This document shows positions 32,124 through 43,919 of a DNA stretch of 64,000 nt, one piece after another (the stretch's first letter is position 1; each line of letters opens with the position of its first letter). The notes below the pieces were generated by a model. That model saw only the letters and a list, made by a program, of their open reading frames with translations. It was not told where the DNA came from and did not search any database. The position numbers and the translations under genes were made by a program. Source of the DNA: Terfezia claveryi (lineage: Eukaryota > Ascomycota > Pezizomycetes > Pezizales > Pezizaceae); NCBI GenBank assembly GCA_015179025.1, contig WHUX01000230.1, forward strand, positions 1 through 64,000. Direction: 5' to 3'.

Positions 32124-35115
32124 TTATTCAACTGGGCGAGGCTTCCTCGAGTATCGTTGGTGAAACAGGGTAACCAAGTCCTGTATGTTTTCCAAGTCTT
32201 CCTCAGGTTGCCAAGTAGTCTCCTCGTCCCCTAACTACTTGACCTTGTATTGCAGATAACTGTACCTCTTCCTTGAGTCCAATACCTCTTCGACCTCCCA
32301 CTCCTCTTCACCCTCGATCACTACAGGAGGGGGAGGGAGGTGTTTCTGCTCTGGGAGGGGATCGTCAGCCGCTGGCTCAATTTCTGATACATGTACAACC
32401 GGGTAGCGTTTGATGTCCTTGGAGAACCTCAATCGATAGGCATGAGTGCCCACAGCAGCCACTACCTCGAATGGACTCAGGAACTTATGATGGAGTTTGT
32501 GAGATGGCCGTTCCGTTCCGAAGTGCCTGCTGGAGAGCCACACCTTATCTCCTGGCTGATACTTGGGTGCTGGCAACCGTGATCCGTTGGCATACTCCAC
32601 TTGCTTGGCTTAAGCATATACCAGTTCGGCTCTTAGGGTGGAGTGCAGCTCAGCAATCTCTATAGTGAACTCCTTAGCTGGGGTGTTCTCTCTAGCCTTG
32701 TGCAGGGGTACTAGGGAGTCCACGAAACGAGGGTGCCAGCCATAATTGGCCAGGAACAGGGAGGTTTTCAGAGTCTCCGAGAAATGGTTGTTAGCGGCGA
32801 ACTCACAGGTTGCCAGCAGCGAAACCCAGTTGTTTTGCTGGTAATTAACGTATACTCTCAGGTACTGCTCCATGATCGCATTCATTCGCTCAGACTGACC
32901 ATCTGTTTAGGGGTGATATACTGTGGAGAGGTGTACATTGATTCCCAGAAACTCACAGAATACCTTCCAGAAGTCCGAGACGAATTGGGGGCTGCGGTCG
33001 GAGATGACTGACTTGGGGAGACCATGGTAGCGGAATATATGGTTGAGGTAGAAGCCGGCGAGGTCCCGGGCCGAACAGGTATCATGGCAAGGTATAACAT
33101 GCCTCATTTTGGTCAACCAATCTACTACTATCAAGATGGCGTTAAATCCCGAGTCTTCTGGCAATCTGGTGACGAAGTCCATAGTCAGGTGTTACTAGGG
33201 TTGTTCTGGGACTTCCAAGGGCTTCAAGGTACCATAAGGAGCGTGGCGGGTGGGTTTAGCATGCTTGCAGACATGGCAATTCCGTATGTACTGCTCCACT
33301 TCCTTCCGTTGGTCAATCCACGTATATTGCCTGGACAGCAACTCTAACGCCTTAGCCACTCCAGGGTGACCCGCTGCCAGTGTTTCGTGGTGTTCCTTGA
33401 TCAATCGCAGGCGTAGCTCATCGTCTGCAGGCACGTAGAGGCATTCCAGGTGGTAGAGAAGGCTGTCCTGAGTTGTACATTCAGCCAGGGAAATCTTGGT
33501 GTGGCGGCGCTGGCCAGAATCCACTGCGGCGATAATGTCTTTGGCCAGTGGGTCCTCCACATATGCCCTTTTTACCTGTTGTCAGAGATCACTTCCAGCA
33601 TCTGCATTAGCCTCGACATCCACGATCTCAGCTTCAGCCTCAGCCAGAACGTTGGTGGCCAGGTCAAGATTTTCCGGCTTTAGTACCACCTGGTTCTGGT
33701 ATTTTAGCCTTTCATCCCCCCCTTAGGGAGATCTCCTGATCTCCTGGTCAGTGCGTCTAGTTCCCCACCAGCCTTTCCAGGCCGATACTTGATCTTGAAG
33801 TTAAATTGAGATAAGAACTCCGACCACCTAGCCTGCTGTCGGTTCAGCAGCTTAGTGGTGGTGAAGTACTCAAAATTCTTATGATTGGATAGCACCTCGA
33901 TGATCCCCTTGGCTGACTCCAGGTGTGGCCTTCACTCCTCGAATGCTCGCACAATAGCCATTAACTCTTTATCATAGATTTCATAATTATACTCAGCTGG
34001 AGAGCCCTTTTTTGAGAAGTATGCCACTGGATGGAGGGTCCCATTGACATACTGAGACAAGATTCCTGCGGAGACATAGTCGGAGGCGTCAGTCTCCACG
34101 ATACATTCGCTGTCTGGATCGAAATGGGCCAGGATCGGTGCTGAGCAGAAATTTCCTTGAGGTTCTGAAAGGCAGATTGGGCTTCTGGATTCCAGTCGAA
34201 GTGCCAGTCTTTTTTGGTCAGGGCGGTGAGGGGGGCTACAATCTTCGAATACCCTAGAATGAACGGCCGGTAAAAGTTAGCGAACCCCAGGAAGGCTTGG
34301 ACATCCTTGAGATTTGCTGGGATTTGCCATTCCTGGACAGCGGTAACCTTGGTAGGATCTATCCTGATACCTTCGGTAGTGATAATCAACCTCAGATACT
34401 TGACCTCCTGCACATGAAACTCGCATTTCTCGAGCTTAAGGTATAATCTAGCTTGCTCTAGCTTTTCCAGCACTTGTCAGACATGGATTTTGTGCTCTGC
34501 CAGGGTGTCTGAATAGATCAGGATATCGTCCAGGTAGGCTGTGTAGAACACATCCAAAAAGTCTCGTAGGGTATCATTAATAAAGTGCTGGAAAGAGGCC
34601 GGGGCGTTGGTTAAGCCGAAAGGCATGACATTGTACTCGAAGTGCCCGTACCGGGTGTGGAAGGCCATTTTCCACTCTTCACCTTTAGCTATTCGGACTA
34701 GGTTATAGGGTCCCCTCAGATCCAGTTTAGTGAACCATTTTGCCTTGGAGAGCCTGGCTAATGTTTCCTGGATCAGAGGTAGGGGATACCTGTTCTTGAC
34801 CGTTATCTCGTTCAGGCCACGATAATCAACACACAACCGAAGAGAGCTATCCGACTTCTTTACGAACAGCACAGGGGCACCCACTGGGGAGGAGCTATAG
34901 TGAATGAAGCTCTTGTTGAGGTTTTCCTCCAAGTACTTTTTTAGGGCTTCCAGCTCTACCCGGGACATTCCATAGAGGGGTCCATCAGGGGGGGTCTTGC
35001 CCTCTACCAGCGAAATTATGTAGTCATATGGTCGATGGGGGGCAAGCTTTTCTGTGGCTTTTTCCGAAAATAGGTCAATGAAATCGTGGTATTCGTCTGG
35101 AACCAGGATTTCCAC
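32124..35115 (-). pseudogene. Gypsy-2 pol: RT, RNase H, integrase, chromodomain
   Basis: The frame from 35115 has [32 protein letters not shown] and the RT active site [11 protein letters not shown] (about 34520). Then come KCEFHVQEVKYL and [20 protein letters not shown]. RNase H includes [14 protein letters not shown] text over a break near 34140 and [11 protein letters not shown] (33890). The integrase has H-x-H-C-x2-C (HHETLAAGHPG, CHVCKHAKP), core MDFVTRLPEDSGFNAILIVV with VISDRSPQFVSDF and HP-stop-TDGQSERMNAIMEQ, then QPGDKVWLSSRH and a chromodomain (EEEWEVEEVLDSRKR to YLQYKVK, TAG for W, LGDEETTWQPEEDL) ending at 32124. Breaks near 34474, 33900, 33560, 32886 and 32610-32230 inactivate it. 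Confidence 0.93.
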
Positions 35116-35506
35116 TTATCCTTAGACCTTGTCTTGTTAATCTCCAGATTGATATCATAAATTGAGAGAGTATGCGCCTTGAGCTTATGCCTCCTGGTGA
35201 GATAAGCGAAGGCCCCTGCTCTGATAAAGTTAATATTCAGGGGTTTCGCGGGGGCGGGGGATATCGGGGAAGCTAGGGGAACAGGGTTGTCAATATTGAT
35301 GTGTGTGGTGGTTTGGTGTACTACCTGGGCAGGGTCCTCTACCGGGGGGGGTAGTGCATATAACCCCTTAATGGCAGTTCGTGGGGCACTACAGTGCCTC
35401 TTGCAATACCCACTATTGAAAGTCAAGGTGTAAGAGCCAAAGTTAACGGAGACATCATGCATTCAGAGCCAAGGAATCCCCAGAACAATGGGGTATTTGA
35501 GCTTGG

Positions 35507-35776
35507 TCACAAATATCGGTAGACTCTCCGAATGGTCCCCAATGGCACTGGGCAGGCAGGCAAGATCGATGATAGCTCCAGAAGAGATAGGGCGGCCATC
35601 AATAACATCGAGAAGGTGGGGGTCTGGAGTTTGGCTATTAGTATAGAGTTTTTACTAACGAAGGTCTGATCAATGAAGGCTATCCCCGAAGCACCACAAT
35701 CTATGAGAGCTAATGTTACCACTGTTTTACCATTGAATTTAACAGTTATTGGTACTACAAAATGCTCGCCAAACAA
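35507..35776 (-). pseudogene. Gypsy-2 aspartic protease region
   Basis: Residues ALIDCGASGIAFID correspond to the retroviral-type protease active site, normally D-S/T-G-A, here D-C-G-A. A further frame (35016-35462) continues toward RT with FGSYTLTFNSGYC. The frames are disjoint because of indels near 35462-35507. The D-C-G form is unusual and may reduce activity, though the element is already broken. Confidence 0.75.
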
Positions 35777-35835
35777 GTGAGATTCATCAACGATATAGGT
35801 GTGGGTAAAGAAAACACAGACAAAGATAAATGACC

Positions 35836-37057
35836 CTAGGCAGGTCCCTTGCTAGTGTCAGTAACTAGGCAAGGGACTCCCTTTTTCCGACTCTTCACCA
35901 ACTTCTTCGATCCGTGATTCGGATATGCCGTGGGCAGCCAGGAGCGGTTCTTGTGGAGGGGACATGCCGCAATGAAGTGGTCTCCCTTGCCGCAGGCGAT
36001 GCATAGCCCATTGTTGCGGCGGCGATCCCTTTCCCCCTGAGTGAGCCGAAGTCTTCCCGAAGATAGGTCCATTGGGGTAGTTCCCCCAGCTACTATGAAG
36101 GGTGTGCTGCCTTAACTGGGTCAAGTTGATTCTGGGGGCGAGGTTGCGATGGGTTCTGGGGGTGCTGATTCTGGAGGCGGGGTTGCGATGGGTTCTGGGG
36201 GGGATGGATCTGGGCCTGTTGCATCCCCAACCTGGCCGTCCTTTGTTCTACCTGTGAGGCCAGGTCGATGAGCTCCTCAAGAGTTTTGGCTGGAGATAGA
36301 ATAAGGTGCTTTTTGATCTCGACACTAAGGCCCTCTTCGAACTCTTCCAGTTTTACCTGGTCGTTCCATAGTACCTCTGCCGCTAGCCTCGAGAATTCGG
36401 CTACATATGTCGAGAGGTCATTGCCTAGTTGTCTTAGGGCCCGAAGGGCTCTGGTTGCTGTTCCTGCCGGGTCTGGATCTCCAAACGCCCAATCAAGGAT
36501 AGCGAATAGTACAGGAACGTCTGCTAGTTTGATACCCGAGTCTTGGACGTATGGTTGGACTTGATCAAGGCTTTATCCTCTAATAGGCCGTACACGTAGG
36601 CCAAGCGTGTTGGGGTAGGGAACTTTGCAGCGTCCCTATTTAGCTTGATATTGATTGAATTTTTCCAAGGTTTGAGGCGGGATCTTTCGCCCTTGAATTT
36701 CGGTGGAGTGGGGAGGTCTTGTGTTTTAGGGGCCTGAGGTGCCTGATTCCCAGGGTTTATGGTGTCCAGAGCCTTGGTCAGAGTTTGGACAGTTCTCTTT
36801 TCATTGGCCAAGTCCTTCTGGCAGGATGTAAGGTTCTCTGTAAGTATTGTGATTTCGTCTTCGGCTCTGGCCAGTTTCTGTTGGGCTTCACGCATGGCTG
36901 CTTCTAGTTGCAAACCCATGGTGTCCACAGTGAGGTAAATGTTGATGATGGTGTTGTGATAGTTGTCGAAGTCGGTCTGATTTTTTGGGATTGGCAGTGC
37001 TTGCCAGGCTTGGAACCTAGCTCCTGAGAGCGTAGGAGTGGTTTCTTGACTTGCCAT
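35836..37057 (-). pseudogene. Gypsy-2 gag with CCHC zinc knuckle
   Basis: The likely start is ATG 37057 (MASQETTPTLSGARFQAWQ), 40 bp downstream of the 5' LTR. A coiled-coil stretch (LEAAMREAQQKLARAEDEITILTENL) leads to PPKFKGERSRLKPWK, the capsid-like core. After a frameshift near 36535, AILDWAFGDPDPAGTATRAL and EFEEGLSVEIKKHL continue. The zinc knuckle CIACGKGDHFIAAC is at 35975-36015. A Gln/Asn/Pro repeat (PQNPSQPRLQNQ) lies at 36120-36210. Confidence 0.88.
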
Positions 37058-37096
37058 AATGTGGACGTACCAGTTGGTCAGGGCGATCCAACATAG

Positions 37097-37666
37097 TGTA
37101 ACGACGGCTCTGGGGCAAGGCGACCAAGGGGTACGCCGGGGCAAGGGCAAGGCTAGGATAACACATACGTAGGAACGCTACGTGTATGACCAGGGGGAGG
37201 CTGTGATGGAAGGCAAGGGCAAGAGGCAAGAGGGGCAGAGGGCAAGGGACACGAGACACGCGGAAGTAGTTTGCCGCGTATGTCAAGGGAGGCAGCTGGG
37301 CTGCAGAGACAAGGCGAGGTAAGGCAAGGACAGGAGGTTCGCGGGGTGGGCAGCAGGGCTGCAGAGTCGAGGCGAGACAAGGAAGTGCACAAGGGAGATG
37401 CACCAACGTGGAGAGAAGCAAGGCCCTGTTTTGGATATACAAGACATTAGATGGGGATCCAACGACAGTACGAGGGACAGGCTCTATATATACATAACTC
37501 GGTCAGGGCAATAGGGGAAATAAGCTTCCCTATCTTAGAAGCCAAGGAAAAGGTAATGATAACAATAACCCATTATCTGCGATCGCAGGTGATGACAAAG
37601 ACAATAATGGTAATAACCCATTACCTGTGATCACAGGTGATGACAACTGAATACATGGTTGTTACA
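37097..37666 (-). repeat. Gypsy-2 5' LTR
   Basis: 570 bp; minus-strand start TGTAACAACC and end CGTCGTTACA. U3 (37560-37666) holds two palindromes based on CACCTGCGATCGCAGGTG (one partly mutated, TGTGATCACA). A TATA box TATATATAG lies near 37490. A tandem arrangement of TTGCCTTACC/CTTGCCCTTGCC motifs fills R-U5. U5 is closely similar to the solo LTR at 23438-23935. Confidence 0.92.
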
Positions 37667-39440
37667 CGTGCAATATCTACATCATCGAAATTATTAATAT
37701 ACCATGAACCTCAATTTTCTCATACTTACGAGTGGCCCAACTATTCCCTATTCTCGTGAGTAGCCTGGGCCTTCCACAAGTTTAATTTTCTTGTGGCTGG
37801 CATGCAACATTTTTTGGACTCATTACTGTACTCTTGTGCACAACCTTAAGGGTCGGAAAGTGACAATGGGCAGAGAGAGTAAATTACTAAAGAAAAGGCT
37901 ATTTAGTATGCTAAGATTACACTTGGGAAGGAGATCATATAATTAAATATCAATTATACTACTGTCAGTGTCATCTGGAGTTTCTTTTATGAGACAGTAG
38001 GTATCTTGAGTTTAAGTTAGTATTATATTAGGACAGTAAATTTAAGATCTCTTCAATAACTCGTTTATATATAACAATTAATATGATATCTGAAGAATGA
38101 ATTAAATTTTTCATGATAGCAACATATTGATCTACATAAGGAATATTCCTTTACCACCATCATGACCTACTACACCTGCAGCTCTACAAAGAAAGAGAAT
38201 ACTAATCAGTTACCTTGCTTCACCTTCTTATCGTTCAAAATCCCCATCGAACATCTTTTCAGTAGTATTCTAGTATGTACATATTTGAAAGAGTCACCAG
38301 TGTCCAATATGAAGTCTATTATGACTAAGGACATTGTGGGTTTCAGGATGTAATAAGGATTAAGTTTGTAAACCTTTGCACCCTACTTTCCCCTGTCGAT
38401 AATGATTCCCCTCAAATAGTGTGCCTACTTTCCCTTGTCGATGATTATTCTCCTCAAATGGTGTTAATGCATATTTAAAAATCTCTTTATAGGCCAAGGT
38501 AGACCATTCAGAACAAGTATTTCAGTTTCCTAATTATAGTGGGGCCCTTAGATTATTTGTCTGGCTTCATCATTGCTTTATTATTATTATCGACAGAGTT
38601 ATTCTTAGATTCTTCTACATAAGCCACACCTATTTATCTCTATACTCAGGTTATGTTCAATTATTCAAGACGAAACCAAAGCAATGGTAGTGAAATTGCA
38701 ATAAATTATCAGTTATAATTGCAATGTAGATCGAATATTTGGTAAGATTTTGGTGTAGGCAAGAATATATTAAGGTGAGATTGGTAAATATGACTATGTA
38801 TTAGTACGATTGTATATGTATCGGCCAACCACTAGATTGGCATATATGTTAGAACAAATATCCTGTCCTTTTAGTTTTTCTCTAGAACCTTAGGAAGAAA
38901 TAGCAATGGTATACTGGGCATATGAGACTGTGCTGTAAGTATTTGCTTGCTGCTCTCATGCTATGCCGATTTTAAGGGTATTACAATACCTATAGGAGTC
39001 TGTGTCATTATAGAAGTAAATAAGTATTTCTTCTTGTTGCTTTAGCTCCTCTCCAGAAATGTGCTGGTTGAATAGTCATCTGAAGTATGATCAATTACTC
39101 GAGATTAGCTTAAGCAATACAAGTATACAAACAATAATGAGATGCTATAAACTAATCTCAAAGCACACAAACTTGAGTGTAGATCTATAAAAGATATTAC
39201 CATCCCCCGTTTCCTATGATATATAGCTTATTTTCTGCAATGCTGGCAGTTGGTAGTTCAGGTGCCTACACAATTCACCAATCAGAATTGTAGTCATTAT
39301 CCCAATACTCCTCAGTACATTCTGAATCATTTATATCAATCCCAACTTACATGGTTATGGTGAAACATATATAAGCTATTATAAGTCTCATGTGGATTCC
39401 TGCTGTTCTTACTCTACCAACCGGACAGTATTCATTTTAA
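37667..39440. other. Long spacer without recognised genes
   Basis: About 1.8 kb of AT-biased DNA. There is one direct duplication of about 44 bp at 38378-38466, with a core like TACTTTCCC(C/T)TGTCGAT. No ORF longer than about 60 codons looks real. No element ends were recognised. Confidence 0.4.
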
Positions 39441-39960
39441 TTATAGACTCACAAGCCAACAGTAATTGCACTAGCTCTCTTTGGCAATATTGTAACATGG
39501 GATTTAGTGGAATATTTTAAGAGATGTATAGAGTGAAGATCTAGCAGTCGAGCTAATAGGATTGGAAACTTCACTCTATCTGGTATAGTGGAAGTAGGGG
39601 AGACAGGATGCAGATGTAAGTGTGATAAGGTTGTGAGCCACAGTGGTAGGCCAGTGGTGGAGGGTGCCAGTAGGGGTTGTAAGGGATCTTCCCATCCAGT
39701 TAACTCTAGCTGTTGAAACAAACCAGACACTATTCACACAAGCCAGCAGCAATTGCAATAGCTCACTTGGCAAAAATTGCAATATGGGATTTAGTGGAAT
39801 ATAATAACAGATGTGTAGAGTGAAGTTCCAGCAGTCGAGCTGATAGGATTTGAGACTTCGCTCTATCTGGTTGCAGCGGAGGTAGAGGAGGCAGGATGCA
39901 GATGTGAGTATGACAAGGTTGTGGGATGGGGCAGCAGGTGGGCTGTGGGCCAAGGTTGTG
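39440..39960. repeat. Two-copy tandem duplication, about 240-290 bp unit
   Basis: Copy 1 (39445-39720) and copy 2 (39730-39960) share CACAAGCCA(A/G)CAG, GGGATTTAGTGGAATAT, GCAGTCGAGCT(A/G)ATAGGAT and CAGGATGCAGATGT. The copies differ by scattered changes and a 40-50 bp indel at the end. Minus-strand ORFs run through both copies but have no recognisable product. Confidence 0.75.
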
Positions 39961-40515
39961 GGTCAAGGTTGCCATGCCAGTGGGTGGAAAGCAGTCACTT
40001 ATTCATTTCAAAAAGATATATGGGCAGCCACGTGATTAGTATGCCAGGTTTTTTTTTTAAAAAAATACTTGTTACTTCTACGGAAACCCGGGTGGATTCA
40101 GAACCAGGCAAGTTAATCTGCCCGGTCCATCGCCAACTAGAGACATCATGTGTACAAAGGAGAATTGTGAGCGGGAAACCGGCAGTGCCGGATGGGGTCA
40201 AGAGCCCTGACTGGAACCCCCGGAAGCTATTGTTTTGTCTCCTCAAACCCATATCCAACCCCCTCCGCGTGGAAAACGCTGACCCCCTATATCGCCGGCC
40301 TGAGCATGCTGTAGACTTCCCCGAAAAAACCTCCGTGGCCTCGTATGTCTCTTCTCCTTCCTTTCTCCAGTCCGGCTCCAGCTTCCAGGGAGGGCCTTCC
40401 CTCCCCGGTATTAATCTCATCATGATCTCCCTGCCCTCCTGGGTAGGTATACTCGGACACATCTTTCGATCATAAATAGGTTTTGAGTGACCTGTCACCC
40501 TAAATAGCATTTGCA
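39960..40515. other. Region with long but unrecognised ORFs on both strands
   Basis: A minus-strand frame of 256 codons (40765-39995) and a plus-strand frame of 184 codons (39921-40475) overlap. Neither has a recognisable domain. The minus-strand frame extends into the pogo-like fragment, so it is probably chance. A T8A7 run lies at 40050-40064. Confidence 0.3.
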
Positions 40516-41000
40516 CATACGGAGGACTCTCGATACAAGTATATCGCTCGGACCGGGGAAAGTATGCTTGTAACCAATATATGCTTATAACAAGAGAAAA
40601 TAGATAACTACGGAGTTTAGTAGCTAGCGGTAGGAAATGTTTTGGAATAGGCTTATGAATACAAGAAGAGCATATAAACAAAAAATACCCAAACGAGAGT
40701 AGGTGTGGAGACGGGAATGTCAAGGAGAGGAGGAACCAGAAAGTCAGTGATCGTGCGCGGAACATGCAGACGCCCTAGAGTCTCCATACATTTTGTCTCA
40801 CACTGTAGAACATCTTGTAGGTCCCTGATATTGGCTGTTGGTTCAGCCTGAAGAGAAAAGAGGAGCAATCCTTCCATATGTGCGAGATGACCGGAGGAGG
40901 TGATAAGGCATACAAGATTCCTATTAGGTTGAGTCTACAGAGTAACTCTGCTACAAACATATCATCTAGGTTGGAGCACATATGCGAATAATGTACTCAA
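40516..41000 (-). mobile_element. Pogo-like (Tc1/mariner superfamily) transposon fragment
   Basis: The left part, GGACTCTCGATACAAGTATA near 40525, resembles the terminal repeat of the pogo-like element at 57362 (CAGTAAACTCCCGTTACAAG). Minus-strand frames (40877-40653 and 40981-40775) encode short ORFs containing DLQDVLQCETKCMETLGRLH and RLNLIGILYAL, ISHIWKDCSS. A RIP-mutated copy of the same stretch lies at 62640-63130. No complete transposase or second terminus was found. Confidence 0.5.
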
Positions 41001-41454
41001 GGGAAAATAAGTAGCTCTGGAAAGCGCGACTGAGAAAGCTGGTGGAATAGCCTTTTCGGAAGATAACTTGACTAGGGGACAATAGATAAAGTACGGGGGG
41101 GAGGAGGTATCAAGTGGTTCTAGAAGGAGCAATCCTGCACTTTGTGTGTTTATTGAGGCTTATGATACCTATCTTTATGCAACTCTTTCCATCTAACTAG
41201 AGTCCACCAAAGAAAGAGCTGCAAAAGAGGAAGAGTGGAAACAAACTGAAGGAAATAGCAAATCAGAAACGAAGCAAAAAATGGCTCTGCCCCATTACCG
41301 CCATCCTCCGCCTTCCCCTCCTCCTGCCCCTGCTCTCTGTACAGGCCTGCTAGTAGCTTCCATACTGCCACAATGCTGTTGCGGCTTGATCTTTAAAACA
41401 AGCAAACGGGACAATCATACCACGCCTGTGTCACTCAGATCCTTACCCCCTTAT

Positions 41455-43559
41455 TTAAACACTGCCTACACCATGTGCCCTAACTCGCTTCTGTCTCCTA
41501 TCTCCACCCCTCCCCCCTTCCGCTTCCTCCTCCTCCCCACTCACTACCTCCGCCATCTTCCTTATGCCTCTGCCTACTCGCCTACCATCCCTGTCCGCAA
41601 TCACCCTCACGCTCTGCCTCTCCGCCTTAAGCCTTTCCTTCTCCGCAAGTGCATCCGCCCACGCCCGGTCCACAATCCCCCTGGCTCTATCACTCGCCCT
41701 CCGACTCCTCATCGCTTTACCGTCAAGCAAAACAGTTTCAACTAGCGTTTCCAGTGGGAAATAAATCTTTTCATTAGCATGGGGACGAAGGATTGGGGGA
41801 ATTTTGTTGAGAATGTGGGATCCAGCAGGGAGGGGACCATAGAGTTCGGCAATGCGAATAGAGAAGGCAGCAGAAGAAAGGTTGCGGAGGGGAGCATCAT
41901 TACGCATGAGGGGAATTGAGTTGATTTGGTAAATTCCGAAGGCTGCGTCACTATCGTCGGATTCCTCGTTAGCCGAATCTGAGGAAGATGCAAAGCTAGC
42001 ACGAGAATCAGAGGAAATGTTTGACGATTCCACTCCCGCCAGGTGGTTTAGTGATTGCACCGATGAATCTGAGTCCTGCTCAATTACCGAGTCCCGTTCA
42101 CAGTCCGAGTCTTGCTCACCACTTGAGCCCTGCTCACCACTTGAGCCCTGCTCACCACTTGAGCCCTGCTCACCACTTGAGCCCTGCTCACCATCTGAGT
42201 CGTGCTCCTCACTCGAATTTTGATCCTGTCCTGCAGTCTCATCATCCACATTGGGTTGGTCGTCCTCAAGTGTATCCCCAGTAGGCTGTCCTACATCCTC
42301 TCTCCTCCGATATACTATCAGCTCTGCCCCCAATGGCTCCATCAACGATGGTATCAACCGTCCACTGGCATCCTCTTCCAACAATCGCAGACTAATATTC
42401 CTCTTCAATTCCTCCTTAACCGACTTTTTCATTCCGCCCCTCCTGTTAACCTCCTCCACTAGTCCCCTGTTTCCAAACCATTCATTGGGCCAATCCCACT
42501 TCATCCTTGCTGCTTTAGCCCTACTCATAACAACCTCCCCATTCTCATCTAGATACTCTTCTGGTGCCTCCTCCTCGAACACATGTACCAAAACCACCAA
42601 ATGGATTCTCACATCCTCTTTCATTCCCATATTAGACAACCACATCCTTGCTCTCCGCTTTAAACTTGCCAGGGTCTGCGAAACCCCAATTTCCCAAACA
42701 ATTCCCGTAAAAACCAAGTCAGCCTCTGGTGGGTGTAAGCGGACCTTGATAGATAAATCTGGTATTCGGCTACCACTGCTACTATCTCCAGTAGTCTCAA
42801 TCTCGCTATTATGATATACCCTAACAACCCTGCCTGGGTCATATGCGGACATCCCAGTATACGTGCTGATCGCATCAAGTATGATCTGTGCGCCGTATTC
42901 CGCAATATTCTCGTGTATTGGCGTAGGCATGCATTTGATTATGAAGGTTTGCGTATCGGGGAAGTATTCCCAAAGTGAGTGGAATTCGTTGGAGTACAGG
43001 AGTCGCTGGTAATGGGTTTTCCATCTGTGGAAGCTTTGGGTGGTGACGTTTGATATAGCGATGGCGTGGTCGGAGTTTTGATAGGGAAAATCGGGGAGTA
43101 TGTGAGGCAGCGAGAGAGAGCGCCGAGGAGGGAGAGTGTAAGTTCAGACATTGTTCGAGGGATGGGGGGGAAGACATGTTGGGGGAATGATGGTATAGGT
43201 GCTGGTGGTCGCTCAACGGAGTCTGGGGGAGTGATGAGCGATGATGTTAGTAGGTAGCCGCGGTCGGGGGTTCGGACTTGCGGTTTAAGTGTTTGGAGAT
43301 GCATGTTGTTTCTGTCTGGTGTATCATAATCGCTATCGGTAGGGTGAATTGGGATATTCGTGCCAGGATTTCCTTTCCCGAGCATATAGGAGCACTCTAA
43401 TTTTGGGGTTATAGCAATGTTGGATTGTAGCGTGAATTGAGGCTGACAATAGGTGCTGGTAGGGGTGTTAGTGCTACGCTTTCGTATCACATCGGCGTTT
43501 GGTGCTCTAAAACAGATGAATGAGCTGCGTGATCCGGAGCCAGTGTCGACCAGAGACAT
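41455..43559 (-). pseudogene. PD-(D/E)XK nuclease-like protein of fungal type, one frameshift
   Basis: A 491-codon frame from ATG 42930 to 41455 is open, but the same frame extends upstream without an ATG to about 43145 (HAIAISNVTTQSFHRWKTHY, LWEYFPDTQTFIIKC), so 42930 is internal. The 206-codon frame ending its useful part near 43130 (start 43559, MSLVDTGSGS; FPPIPRTMSELTLS) would join it by a small indel. Counting from 42930, residues 57-58 are P-D, 80-85 are E-I-G-V-S-Q, followed by WLSN and RIHLVVLVHVF. This PD...ExGxSQ pattern is what I recall from Uma2-like/PD-(D/E)XK proteins expanded in fungi. The K of ExK is G here. The C-terminal half has SSGEQG repeats and acidic/Ser stretches. It may be a host gene or an unclassified mobile-element gene. 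The frameshift could be a mutation or a sequencing error. Confidence 0.55.
42108..42200. repeat. 18 bp coding minisatellite in the PD-(D/E)XK-like gene
   Basis: Four to five near-identical copies of CTCACCACTTGAGCCCTG encode GEQGSS on the minus strand. Copies are almost perfect, which indicates recent slippage in a disordered linker. Confidence 0.9.
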
Positions 43560-43919
43560 ATCGGTGTACCCACAGGTAGCCTGCTTGGATATGGGTGACG
43601 GAAGTTTGGCAGGTAAGGGTGTGGGTGGTGTGGGTGGTGTGGGTGTATATCTCGACAGGAGATATTGGCAGGGAGAGGTAGTGGCAGAGGATATGGATGT
43701 TTGTCTTTGTTTGCGATGATGATAAGTGTTGGTGCCAAGAAGAAAATTAGTCTCATGCCAAGCCTCTACCTACAGTTAAACCTTAAGTAGCTATACCTGA
43801 ACTCGTTAGGTATAGCGGAAACCTTGCCATAACGGTAGTCTGGTTGCACAACCCTCCTCCTGAACGGACAGCCTCCAGATGATTTTTCAGTTTCCCACCC
43901 AAATTCCCTCGTTATACGA

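Larger units (their letters stand above)
31867..37666 (-). mobile_element. Gypsy-2: Ty3/Gypsy chromovirus, 3' LTR truncated
   Basis: A full 5' LTR (37097-37666), gag-pol (37057-32124), a polypurine tract (31984-31996) and about 117 bp of the 3' LTR (31867-31983) are visible on the minus strand. The remaining roughly 450 bp of the 3' LTR are absent, so no target duplication can be shown. Pol ends in a chromodomain. Stops and frameshifts are fewer than in Gypsy-1. Confidence 0.9.

Noticed and set aside
35896..36124. Second minus-strand ORF over the Gypsy-2 zinc knuckle
   Set aside because: Shadow frame of the real knuckle-bearing gag frame.
39995..40765. 256-codon minus-strand ORF
   Set aside because: It crosses from unrecognised DNA into a pogo-like fragment, has an overlapping long ORF on the other strand, and has no domain I recognise.
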